Positions 24,524 to 32,286 of a DNA stretch of 64,000 nucleotides are shown here, in pieces (positions within the stretch are counted from its first letter, which is position 1; every line of letters starts with the position of its first letter). The notes below the pieces were generated by a model. That model was not told where the DNA came from. It saw only the letters and a program-made list of their open reading frames with translations, and did not search any database. The position numbers and the translations under genes were made by a program. This DNA comes from Flavobacterium supellecticarium. Lineage in GTDB: Bacteria > Bacteroidota > Bacteroidia > Flavobacteriales > Flavobacteriaceae. The stretch is from assembly GCF_004801375.1 (NCBI RefSeq), contig NZ_SSNZ01000001.1, positions 186,001-250,000 of the forward strand, read 5' to 3'.

Positions 24524-25540
24524 TTAGTTATTAGGTGGGTTTTTTAATTTTTCTGGATCAATTTTTCTTCCTCCGTAAGTTGTACGCATTGGTAAATTTT
24601 CAATTTTTCGCGCTCTATTTTCATTGTTCACACCTCTTATTTCTTGTGGGCTCTCATTTGAGGCTGGTGTTTTTCTGTCTTTCATGTTGCCCGTGTCATA
24701 GTCAAATTGATGCCGCATTTCATGGGCAACAATTGTTAAATCTGTTTCTGGTACACCTGTGCTATTTTCAAGTTTAGCTTTTTCTTCTTTTGAGAAGTTA
24801 AATGTTGTTTGTGTTCCTATTGGATCGCCCTCTTTTGGGATGCCTATTCCAAAGCCTTCTACTTCATTTTTGTTACCAGCTTCGATAAAATGTGAGTTTT
24901 TACTCTTCTCCAATGTATGTAATTGGTTTTTCAATACATTATCACCTGATTTTTCAATTTTTCTAAAAGCACCTAATACACCATTTAAAGTGCTATTACC
25001 ACCTTTGCCATCATATATTTTATTCGTGTCTTTCCAATGAAAGTTACCATTTTTGTATGTTAGACTCCTATCCTCGGCTCTTGTTTTTCCGCGTATTATA
25101 AAGATTATATCTTCAGGTGCTTGACCATCTGGATCAACAAATCGCAGGGGATTGTTAAAGCTGAATGTATAAGGTGACCAACTCGGAAATTCTTCGGCTA
25201 ACGGGTCAGGTGATAACCAACGACTGGCAATATCCCCGATAGGTCTTGTGTATTCACCACTAGTTGTGTCGGGGTGTATAAAACCAACAATTTCTTTTCT
25301 ATCTACATGGAAACGAACTGATCCGATTGTAACGATACTGTCCAAATCATGTACTTCAAGGTATTTGCCTTTACTTAATGTTGCTACTTTTGCCTTATAT
25401 CCAAATTTAGCAAAAGGATTGGCAGCCTGTATGTTTTTTTCTCTACGCTCTTTTTCTTCTTTGGAAAGCTTTGTTTTTTCCTGTGCGACTATTGAACCGG
25501 AAATAAGTAAACATATCATAATAAAATAAAACTGTTTCAT
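24524..25540 (-). CDS. Short secreted RHS-core protein with C-terminal HExxH metallopeptidase (putative toxin)
   Basis: A 338-residue protein with a Sec signal peptide (MKQFYFIMICLLISGSIVAQ). A minimal RHS core follows (RWLSPDPLAEEFPSWSPY, then FNNPLRFVDPDG, about 107-138), the segment that in RHS toxins separates the shell from the variable toxin tip. The C-terminal domain contains VAHEMRHQFDYDTG with HExxH at about 272-276, like the M91/NleD-type peptidase toxins. The YD-repeat shell of full RHS proteins is absent, so the polypeptide is nearly a bare toxin with its own export signal. It is third in a four-gene operon, followed by a lipoprotein. Toxin activity is inferred. Confidence 0.78.
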   Translation of the reverse strand: MKQFYFIMICLLISGSIVAQEKTKLSKEEKERREKNIQAANPFAKFGYKAKVATLSKGKYLEVHDLDSIVTIGSVRFHVDRKEIVGFIHPDTTSGEYTRPIGDIASRWLSPDPLAEEFPSWSPYTFSFNNPLRFVDPDGQAPEDIIFIIRGKTRAEDRSLTYKNGNFHWKDTNKIYDGKGGNSTLNGVLGAFRKIEKSGDNVLKNQLHTLEKSKNSHFIEAGNKNEVEGFGIGIPKEGDPIGTQTTFNFSKEEKAKLENSTGVPETDLTIVAHEMRHQFDYDTGNMKDRKTPASNESPQEIRGVNNENRARKIENLPMRTTYGGRKIDPEKLKNPPNN

Positions 25541-25548
25541 GTTTGGTT

Positions 25549-26592
25549 TTATTGTTTGTTAAAAGTATTCAATTTTTTGTTTTCGTATTTATCCCTTTCT
25601 GTTTTAAGTGATACTAGCCAGTTCAAATACATTTGTTCCGGCATAAACCGATAACCTAATTCATGGATATAGGCATATTCTTTTTCTAATGATCGGAATT
25701 TCTTTTTTGCTATATCCGGATCGGTTTCCTGTTCAATCTGTTTTTTATGTACTTCGGCTTTTAAAATTAAAGCTGTCGCAAAATTCGGATATGCTTTAAT
25801 TGCAGTTTCGGCACATTTTAAAAGGAAAGTACCGTTATTATCAGGGAATGATCTTTCGTAAGCTTGCGCAAGGTCAATCAGTACAAGCGAGATACTTTCT
25901 TTGTCGTTTAAAGCCTTCATGTAAACACCGTTTGCAATGGCATCTACATGGATAAATCCAGAAGCCATAAGCCATGCATCATTTGGAAATATTCCGCTTG
26001 TTAATTCTGTATTGTACCAACCGTTTTTCTTGTTTTGGTGCTTGATATAAACATGACTTGGTGCAAGGGCTAAATGCGCGGTTGTTCCCTGTTCTTCACA
26101 TAAAATTTTGTATAAATAGGGGAGTGAATGACAATTTCCTTTTCTGGAATAAAGCAGTTTTGAGACAAACATATTGGATATGTCTTTATTGCCGAAAACA
26201 TCCTCAAAATCATATTTAAAAGGAATGTATTTATATTCTTTGTCGTTAATTACTAATGGGATGCTGTCACATAAAACCTGATAGGTAGCTGCCCATTTGT
26301 TTACATCTTTTTTGTCGTTTTCGAGATAGGCTAAAAATCGGTTCTCAACCAATGAATTACAAAGGTTTGTTAGAATTCTGATTTCTTGATTTATAAAAAC
26401 GCTATCAATACGCCCGTTATAATAAGCGTTCTCCACCGAGAATACCGCCTTCTTAAAGCTGTATGTTTTTTCACCTTTCAACATGCCGTTTAAAAGTGTG
26501 AAACTGTCTTCGTAAGTCTTTTGTTGGTCTTGCGCTATAATAATGGTGTTAGCGTTTATCAGAAAAAAGAATAAAATTGTGATCAGCTTCAT
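25549..26592 (-). CDS. Secreted transglutaminase-like protein, copy 2
   Basis: A 347-residue protein with a signal peptide (LITILFFFLINANTIIIAQ). It has a Cys-His-acid arrangement of the transglutaminase-like superfamily: GNCHSLPYLY (Cys near 153), APSHVYIKH (His near 178) and WYNTELTSGIFP (Glu near 193). The C-terminal part is helical and repeat-like (LLKCAETAIKAYPNFATALILKAEV). It is a diverged paralogue of the next gene upstream, whose stop overlaps its start by one base. It lies eight bases before the RHS metallopeptidase gene. The activity could be proteolytic or cross-linking; substrates are unknown. Confidence 0.7.
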   Translation of the reverse strand: MKLITILFFFLINANTIIIAQDQQKTYEDSFTLLNGMLKGEKTYSFKKAVFSVENAYYNGRIDSVFINQEIRILTNLCNSLVENRFLAYLENDKKDVNKWAATYQVLCDSIPLVINDKEYKYIPFKYDFEDVFGNKDISNMFVSKLLYSRKGNCHSLPYLYKILCEEQGTTAHLALAPSHVYIKHQNKKNGWYNTELTSGIFPNDAWLMASGFIHVDAIANGVYMKALNDKESISLVLIDLAQAYERSFPDNNGTFLLKCAETAIKAYPNFATALILKAEVHKKQIEQETDPDIAKKKFRSLEKEYAYIHELGYRFMPEQMYLNWLVSLKTERDKYENKKLNTFNKQ

Positions 26593-27962
26593 TAATCATG
26601 CAAGGTTTTGGCTTTAGCATTAAGCCCGTTAAACATTTTTTGTATTCTGTCGTTTTCTTGTTTCTGCTCGGTATTCTTCATAGCTTGTAGCCACTTCTGA
26701 TAAGCTTCGGCAGGCATAGGTTCGTAGCCAAGATTGTCAACAGTATTATATTGCTCGTTAACCATGTTCAACAATTCAACCGCTTTTGGGAAATATCCAA
26801 TTTGCTGAAGTTGTTTGGTATCAAGTGGATTAATGTTTAATTGCTTCATTACGTATTGAAACCGTGCTGTATCAAGATTAGCTTTGATCATATTTGCATT
26901 GATACTGTTTGGGTGAAGTTGCAATGCTTTGGTAATTATCTCGGCGATGAATTCATCATAACCAAACTTACGAATATAGCCTTGCGCTAAATCAACAAGT
27001 TGTTGTGCCATAAGTTCTTTACGGCTTAAATTCTGCATATATATTTTATTCTGCAATGCTTCGGATTTGATATAACCCGATTGTAGAATATAGGACGTTG
27101 TTGAGAACATCCCGTTGGTTAATTCAATGTTGTACCATTTACCATTATCATCGGGAAAGCGTATATAGGAATGATTCGGAGAAAGAGATAAGTAGGCTTC
27201 TGCACCGATTTCGTTTGCTAATATCAGGTACAAAAGCGGCATTGAATGACATTGTCCTGTTCCTGTCTTAAGTAGCTTTGTGATAAACATTTTAGAATGA
27301 TCTTTTATTCCCATATAATCATCAAAATCATATTGGAAGGGCAGATGTTTTTCTTTTGATTTCTTTAGTTGTAATGTTTCCGAAAAAAACTGAAATAGAA
27401 CTAAGTTTTTAACGGTATTGCTATTGAGATCATATCCGCGCTCTTTCATAATTGAGATTAGAAATGTCCGGCAATTATTTATTGTTTGGTCAAATGCTGA
27501 TTTATCCAGTTGATTGTTAAAAAAGGCATTCTCAATCAAAAATGTATTCTCTTTAAGAGAATAAAGGCTATCCGATAAAAGTAGCTTGTCGAAAGCTTGA
27601 AAGTAATATTCCGTTCCTGTGTGAGAAGCCCAAGAGGGTAAAGAATAGTTGATGCTTGGGCGTAAAGCCAGTATATCAGCTTCTGCTTCTTTCTTTGCCT
27701 GTCTTTGGATAGCGGATTGTCCTATATTGTAATTAGCTTTTTGTATTGTAATCTCGTTTTGTCGCTGTGTTCGCTCTGTAATTTGATTAAAGAGGTCAGA
27801 TTGATTAGAAATACCCCGATTGATGTGATTAGAATTAGTTTGTGTAGAATAATTCGGCATTGAGGCCGCTTTAGGCATCGGTAAATAGGGAGTCTGTTGA
27901 GCAAGACAAATACAGCCGAAATGCAACGCAATCAGGATTATAATTTGTTTGGTCTTGTTCAT
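26592..27962 (-). CDS. Secreted transglutaminase-like protein, copy 1
   Basis: A 456-residue protein with a signal peptide (IIILIALHFGCICLAQQ). The same triad as its paralogue downstream is visible: GQCHSMPLLYLI (Cys near 236), SPNHSYIRF (His near 262) and WYNIELTNGMF (Glu near 281). A Gln/Ser-rich N-terminal region of about 90 residues is extra, and a TPR-like helical C-terminus follows. A -7 box TATATTTG lies at 27991-27998 on this strand, so this is probably the first gene of the four-gene toxin operon. Family name rests on motif spacing only. Confidence 0.7.
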   Translation of the reverse strand: MNKTKQIIILIALHFGCICLAQQTPYLPMPKAASMPNYSTQTNSNHINRGISNQSDLFNQITERTQRQNEITIQKANYNIGQSAIQRQAKKEAEADILALRPSINYSLPSWASHTGTEYYFQAFDKLLLSDSLYSLKENTFLIENAFFNNQLDKSAFDQTINNCRTFLISIMKERGYDLNSNTVKNLVLFQFFSETLQLKKSKEKHLPFQYDFDDYMGIKDHSKMFITKLLKTGTGQCHSMPLLYLILANEIGAEAYLSLSPNHSYIRFPDDNGKWYNIELTNGMFSTTSYILQSGYIKSEALQNKIYMQNLSRKELMAQQLVDLAQGYIRKFGYDEFIAEIITKALQLHPNSINANMIKANLDTARFQYVMKQLNINPLDTKQLQQIGYFPKAVELLNMVNEQYNTVDNLGYEPMPAEAYQKWLQAMKNTEQKQENDRIQKMFNGLNAKAKTLHD

Positions 27963-28061
27963 ATAGCAAATGATTGATTAAGCAGGGAGCCAAATATAGT
28001 ACAAAAAGTACTTATAAGGAGTACGTGTTTATACGTATAAGTTAGTTGTTAATAGTAAAAA

Positions 28062-28091
28062 CCCCGATCATAAAATATATCGGGGCTTTCG
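28062..28091 (-). terminator. Terminator between two cargo operons
   Basis: AACCCCGAT...ATCGGGG stem; read on the minus strand it ends in a T-run, so it stops transcription of the 29862-28127 genes before the toxin operon. Confidence 0.8.
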
Positions 28092-28126
28092 TTTGAATAG
28101 AGTTTTTGCACATAGCAAATTTGGGA

Positions 28127-28660
28127 TTAGTCTATCCCGAAACAGGTAATTTTGATTTTGTTTCCCATACTCATACCCTCGGTCGAGTTCGGTACAAAAG
28201 CATATTCCCCTGTAGATGTATCGCTTGGTAATGTAACTTCATAGATGCCGTCTTTTAGCTTTTTATAAACAGTTTTGATTTTAGGCTCTCCCGTATCTTT
28301 CGCTTTTCCGCCCATTGCATAACTGCCTACAAGGAAGCTTCTTTTTTTCTTTTTCACTGTGGCTTTTAAAATCACATAGGCTTCGGCGGGATCAATGCCT
28401 TTATCAACCTTAATTACGAAAGTCGGTAGTTTCTCTTTCGTAAAACGAATATCTGATTTGTCGGTAAAGACAGTGTATAAAATATCGACACCGCCATATC
28501 CAAACCCTTTTGATTTGGTGTCGAATTGTGCTTCTGCACGTTCCAATTCGGATAGTTTCTTATTCTCCCACAAATACGGACGACCTGAATATTCGGGGTT
28601 CTGTGAAAAAGCAGTAAGAGAAATGAGGAATAAAAATGCAGATAATATATGTTTTTTCAT
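28127..28660 (-). CDS. Secreted hypothetical protein
   Basis: A 177-residue protein from the ATG at 28658-28660, with a signal peptide (MKKHILSAFLFLISLTAFSQ). Upstream in-frame codons lack a signal and are rejected. The mature part has alternating strands and basic loops (AYVILKATVKKKKRSFLVGSYAMGGK and DGIYEVTLPSDTSTGEYAFVPNSTEG), suggesting an Ig-like or beta-sandwich domain. I do not recognise a family. It is last of three minus-strand genes encoding an envelope set (membrane protein, lipoprotein, secreted protein), before a terminator. Confidence 0.65.
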   Translation of the reverse strand: MKKHILSAFLFLISLTAFSQNPEYSGRPYLWENKKLSELERAEAQFDTKSKGFGYGGVDILYTVFTDKSDIRFTKEKLPTFVIKVDKGIDPAEAYVILKATVKKKKRSFLVGSYAMGGKAKDTGEPKIKTVYKKLKDGIYEVTLPSDTSTGEYAFVPNSTEGMSMGNKIKITCFGID

Positions 28661-28692
28661 TTTGATGGAATTTAGATGATTATTGAGTTTAA

Positions 28693-29238
28693 TTATTCGA
28701 TGCGGATAGAGTACAAGCCACCCTCCAAACACCCGATGTACAGCTTGTCTGCTTTCTTGTTATTCACGTTTAAAGTAACAGTTGTACGACCGTTTTGGCT
28801 TTCGCCTATGTTATTTTCTGCAATAACATTGTTTCCGTCACATAGACTAATTCTTGTCATGCCATAGCTTGCCATATCTATTATGATTTTCTGAATAGCA
28901 GGTAGATTACCAATATCGGCAATTAAGGTGTTGTAATTTCCTGTACCGATTGCGATTGCACTTTGCTCGCTTACATCGTAGGTCACATTCTCCAAGACGG
29001 CATTGTTTGAATCGGCACAATCTGTCCAGCCTGTGGTATGATGGTAGGTATTTCCTGCTTTGACGTTTATATCGTTCAGATCAATTGATGTGGCATTATC
29101 AGGTACGGTGACACCTCTAAAGTCAAAGGCAATCGGAAGCGTAATAGTATTGCCACTATTTGTTGTGTCATTATCATCGCCAGAACATGATGATAACAGC
29201 AATGAACACATCGAAAAAAATAAAAATGCTTTTCTCAT
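28693..29238 (-). CDS. Hypothetical lipoprotein
   Basis: A 181-residue lipoprotein with signal FLFFSMCSLLLSSCSGDD (lipid Cys18, followed by SGDD, typical for flavobacterial lipoproteins and compatible with export to the surface). The mature part is Asn/Thr/Ile-rich with short beta strands (AIQKIIIDMASYGMTRISLCDGNN). No family is recognised. It lies 12 bases after the membrane protein gene at 29251 and 32 bases before the secreted protein gene, so the three are likely co-transcribed. Confidence 0.68.
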   Translation of the reverse strand: MRKAFLFFSMCSLLLSSCSGDDNDTTNSGNTITLPIAFDFRGVTVPDNATSIDLNDINVKAGNTYHHTTGWTDCADSNNAVLENVTYDVSEQSAIAIGTGNYNTLIADIGNLPAIQKIIIDMASYGMTRISLCDGNNVIAENNIGESQNGRTTVTLNVNNKKADKLYIGCLEGGLYSIRIE

Positions 29239-29250
29239 ATATCTAGTTTT

Positions 29251-29862
29251 TTATTGGTTATTGGTATCTTTCAGAATGATTTCTCGTATCTTATCAAACA
29301 GGACTTCGGCTTCGTTTAGCCCTAAACCTTTGGCAATCGCTACGTTCTTTGTGCCGTATCGCATACAGATTTTATAATTGGAATCGGCAACAATTTTTCT
29401 AATCTCACGACCACTTTGTCTTGCAAGATTTCCCGTTTGCGACATTGCACCGACAAGGCTTGGTGCATATCCAACGGTTGTAGTCACTGTAAGTTCGCTT
29501 TCATTGCCGTAAGTGTCTTGAATTAGATAGCTATGTATATGCTGATAGTCATAGGTTTTGTTTCCGATTTTGATACCGCTTTTACCAACTCTGAACTCGG
29601 ATGCGTTTCGAGTGCGTAAGAAATTAATCACGAATGTGATAATCAACCCCAAAACGATCATTACGACAAACCATAAGATAAACCCCATAACAAAACTGCT
29701 CGGTTCTAACATAAAGACAATAACAATAGAGGGGATGGCTGTAATTAAAGGCAGTGAGAATGTAAGTTTGTAGTTGAATGGCGTTTTCTTATATTGAAAT
29801 ACCGTGTCGTCTCCCTCTTTGTGCGTTGTGAAGTTGTATTTTGCTTGTACTGTATTACTCAT
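29251..29862 (-). CDS. Hypothetical two-helix membrane protein
   Basis: A 203-residue protein with two adjacent membrane helices (about 31-50, LTFSLPLITAIPSIVIVFML, and 57-80, FVMGFILWFVVMIVLGLIITFVI), leaving a C-terminal cytoplasmic domain of about 120 residues with a PH-like strand pattern (FRVGKSGIKIGNKTYDYQHIHSYLIQDTYG). This layout resembles bPH/DUF-type membrane proteins but I cannot assign it. It is first of a three-gene minus-strand set and diverges from the XRE regulator at 30071, which could control it. Confidence 0.62.
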   Translation of the reverse strand: MSNTVQAKYNFTTHKEGDDTVFQYKKTPFNYKLTFSLPLITAIPSIVIVFMLEPSSFVMGFILWFVVMIVLGLIITFVINFLRTRNASEFRVGKSGIKIGNKTYDYQHIHSYLIQDTYGNESELTVTTTVGYAPSLVGAMSQTGNLARQSGREIRKIVADSNYKICMRYGTKNVAIAKGLGLNEAEVLFDKIREIILKDTNNQ

Positions 29863-30070
29863 AGAAAAGATATTTTAAATAGATGTTTTTTATTTTAACC
29901 TGTTTTTCAGCGTACTAAGCAAACAGGAATGCTTAGGTTACTATGTAATAGATTATGTTTTCATTATTTTTTATGTATTTTTGTTTCTACAAAGATTTAT
30001 AGAAACTTGAAATTTGATTGTGACGGTTTCGGGATAAATCATACCAATTTTGTCTAAATTATACCCTTTT

Positions 30071-30424
30071 ATGGCGACACAAACACGAAACAAAATCAGA
30101 GCTATCCGTGAGGTAAAAGGTTACAGTCAGGATTTTATGGCCGAGAAAATGAATATTTCTCAAAAGACCTACAGTCGCATTGAAAGCGGTAATGTTAAAT
30201 TGGATATCGATCGTTTAAAGCAGATTTCCGACTTGCTTGAAGTCGAGCCAAGTGCATTACTAGACAATGAAACAAACGTCTTTAATTATTACGACAAGGT
30301 GAATAATTCAGGTACGTTTTATAATGTTTCATCAGAAGAATATATAAATCATTTGACTGCTGAAATTGAATATCTCAAGGAGCAGAATGATCGGTTAATG
30401 CGTCTTTTAGAAAGCAAAGCATAA
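30071..30424 (+). CDS. XRE-family HTH regulator with C-terminal coiled coil
   Basis: A 117-residue protein from the ATG at 30071 (MATQTRNKIRAIRE); an in-frame TTG at 30050 is less likely. Residues 7-62 form a Cro/CI-type HTH (IREVKGYSQDFMAEKMNISQKTYSRIESGNVKL) and residues 88-115 a heptad-patterned helix (LTAEIEYLKEQNDRLMRLLE) for dimerization. It is divergent from the 29862 gene and is followed by a good terminator, so it is a single-gene unit that may control the neighbouring envelope cassette. A similar HTH-plus-coiled-coil protein occurs at 60240. Confidence 0.85.
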   Translation: MATQTRNKIRAIREVKGYSQDFMAEKMNISQKTYSRIESGNVKLDIDRLKQISDLLEVEPSALLDNETNVFNYYDKVNNSGTFYNVSSEEYINHLTAEIEYLKEQNDRLMRLLESKA

Positions 30425-30427
30425 AAA

Positions 30428-30455
30428 ATGCCCAGTCTATGACCGGGCATTTTTA
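30428..30455 (+). terminator. Terminator of the XRE regulator gene
   Basis: ATGCCC...GGGCAT stem with flanking A and T runs immediately after the stop. Confidence 0.85.
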
Positions 30456-30547
30456 TTTATGATTTATCCTTATTAACAGAATTAAGACAATCTCATTTTT
30501 TTTGGTTTATCTTGTAATCTTTATACCTTTTCGACAGGAGTAGAAAA

Positions 30548-30739
30548 ATGCGGAAACTTAATATTATGACCGAAGAAAATATCGAAAAAGCTTATATCAT
30601 CATGGCTAAAATTGTCCGCGATTACGGCGAAAAATATATGCCTATTTTTGAACGAATGCATGAGATCAGAGAAGCCCATAAGTCAAACCGAGATTTAAAA
30701 AATATTGCTTTACTTGTGGCGCAAACTCACATAGAATAG
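30548..30739 (+). CDS. Small hypothetical protein with Shine-Dalgarno-led start
   Basis: A 63-residue helical protein (EENIEKAYIIMAKIVRDYGEKYMPIFERMHEIREAHKS). AGGAG at 30536-30540 lies seven bases before the ATG, which decides the start and is unusual for Bacteroidota. No known domain is recognised. It sits just upstream of the DUF6538 integrase and its attP-like region, so it may be part of that imported recombination module, for example an accessory or excision factor; this is inference from position. Confidence 0.55.
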   Translation: MRKLNIMTEENIEKAYIIMAKIVRDYGEKYMPIFERMHEIREAHKSNRDLKNIALLVAQTHIE

Positions 30740-30774
30740 CAGTAATTCTTAGTATTTACAAAACGGATTTCTTA

Positions 30775-30982
30775 TTTGCGTACACGTAAAATTGCATAAA
30801 GAATTAGACTACTGAAATGAAATACAAAGTGTCAGCAGGAGTGCAAAATATACGCGCCCCCTCTGTCCGCCAGTTTATTGGTAGTATATATCTATTTATC
30901 TCATTAGTTTTATTTTATTTTATGCAAGTATTTTCCCCAAGAAAATGCTCCTATTTTACGTTTGCGTACAAATTTGCGTACA
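30775..30982 (+). other. attP-like region of the second integrase
   Basis: Three copies of TTTGCGTACA (30775-30784, 30961-30970, 30973-30982) flank a GC-rich segment GCGCCCCCTCTGTCCGCCA at 30854-30872 that looks like the 3' end of a bacterial tRNA-Ser gene. Arm repeats on both sides of a tRNA-end-like core, directly before an integrase gene, is the layout of an attP site. The repeats are seen; their function and the tRNA-Ser likeness are inferred. Confidence 0.5.
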
Positions 30983-30996
30983 AATGGGGTCACAAA

Positions 30997-32286
30997 ATGC
31001 AGTACGTTACGAAAGTTGGAGCAAACTATTACTACTATCGTCGCATCCCTGAAATTGTGCGGGAGTATGACCGTCGCATAGCGGTTCGTGTCGCCTTAAA
31101 GACCGACAGCAAGCGTCTTGCGACGCGTAAGGCGAGTATGTTCAATGAACAGATGGAAGCCTATTGGCAGTCTCTGGTTGCTGAAAACAAGGTGCATAGT
31201 AATTCTGCATTTAGAAAAACAGTACGAATCGCGCGACAATTGGGATTTTCATATCAACCAATGGCAGTCGTAGCCAAACTACCAGATCAAGAGATTGTTG
31301 AACGTATCTTGGTTTTGCCAGATGCTTCCCCTAAACAGGTTGAGGCGGTGTTGGGTGGTCGCCCTGAACCAGAACTGAAAGTTAAGCAGGCTTTGGAATT
31401 ATTCTGGAAATTATCGAAAGACCGAACAATCAACAAAACAGAAAACCAAAGTCGCAAGTGGAGAAATCCACGAATTAAAGCTGTTGAAAATTTCGTCCAT
31501 CTGAACGGAGATATGGATATGAAACAAATAACCCGAGAACACACGTGGATTTTGCGTGATTGGTGGGTTGAACGTATTAAAACTGAAGATAAAAACCCGT
31601 CCAGTGCCAATAAGGATTTCATTCATTTGAAAGACGTTTTACAGACAGTTTCAGATCACGAGAAACTCGGCCTAGATACAGATTTCTTATTCAAGAAAAT
31701 TAAACTCAAAACTCGCTTTAAACAGGCACGTTTGCCATTTTCTAATGAGCAAATTATCAATATTCTGCAATCGGAAAAATTGCATAAGTTGAATGTTGAA
31801 GCTCGTTGGTTCTTACATGTCGCTGCGGAAACAGGTGCGCGTCCGTCTGAAATTGTCGGGCTGTTACCCGAGGATATTAAGTTGGATGCTGATATCCCTT
31901 ACATTTCGATTACGGACAGAAAAGAACGGCCTCTTAAAAATTATCATAGCCAAAGAAATATCCCTTTGGTCGGTTATGCTTTGAAAGCATTTAAAGCGAT
32001 GCCTAATGGTTTTCCTAAATACAGAGATAAACCTGATTTATTAAGCGCAACCACAAATAAATTTCTTCGTGAACATGGATTATTACCTAGTGATAAGCAC
32101 TCGGTATATTCGTTCAGGCATAGTTTCCAAGATCGTATTTTAAAGGTTAATACCCCTGATCGGGTGCAGGCAGAACTTATGGGACATAAATTTTCTCTAC
32201 GACCGAATTACGGGAATGGGGCAGACCTTGAACAAAAACTTGAATGGTTAGTAAAAATTAAATTATCTTCTGAGGAGAGAACTTAA
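30997..32286 (+). CDS. Tyrosine recombinase with N-terminal DUF6538 domain (second integrase)
   Basis: A 429-residue site-specific recombinase from the ATG at 30997 (MQYVTKVGANYYYYRRIPE). The open frame extends 60 codons upstream, but those codons cover the attP-like repeats. The N-terminus YYYRRIPEIVREYDRRIAVRVALKTDSKRLATRKA is the DUF6538 arm-binding type common in proteobacterial integrases. The catalytic domain has Arg in ETGARPSEIVGLL, the SFRHSF box, LMGHKF, and a C-terminal Tyr in RPNYGNG. It is not at an end of the present element, so it probably drove integration of an ancestral element. Its last bases overlap the convergent DGQHR gene. Confidence 0.85.
   Translation: MQYVTKVGANYYYYRRIPEIVREYDRRIAVRVALKTDSKRLATRKASMFNEQMEAYWQSLVAENKVHSNSAFRKTVRIARQLGFSYQPMAVVAKLPDQEIVERILVLPDASPKQVEAVLGGRPEPELKVKQALELFWKLSKDRTINKTENQSRKWRNPRIKAVENFVHLNGDMDMKQITREHTWILRDWWVERIKTEDKNPSSANKDFIHLKDVLQTVSDHEKLGLDTDFLFKKIKLKTRFKQARLPFSNEQIINILQSEKLHKLNVEARWFLHVAAETGARPSEIVGLLPEDIKLDADIPYISITDRKERPLKNYHSQRNIPLVGYALKAFKAMPNGFPKYRDKPDLLSATTNKFLREHGLLPSDKHSVYSFRHSFQDRILKVNTPDRVQAELMGHKFSLRPNYGNGADLEQKLEWLVKIKLSSEERT

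Noticed and set aside
30817..30996. N-terminal extension of the second integrase
   Set aside because: The 60 extra codons cover the attP-like repeats, and integrase homology begins at the ATG at 30997.
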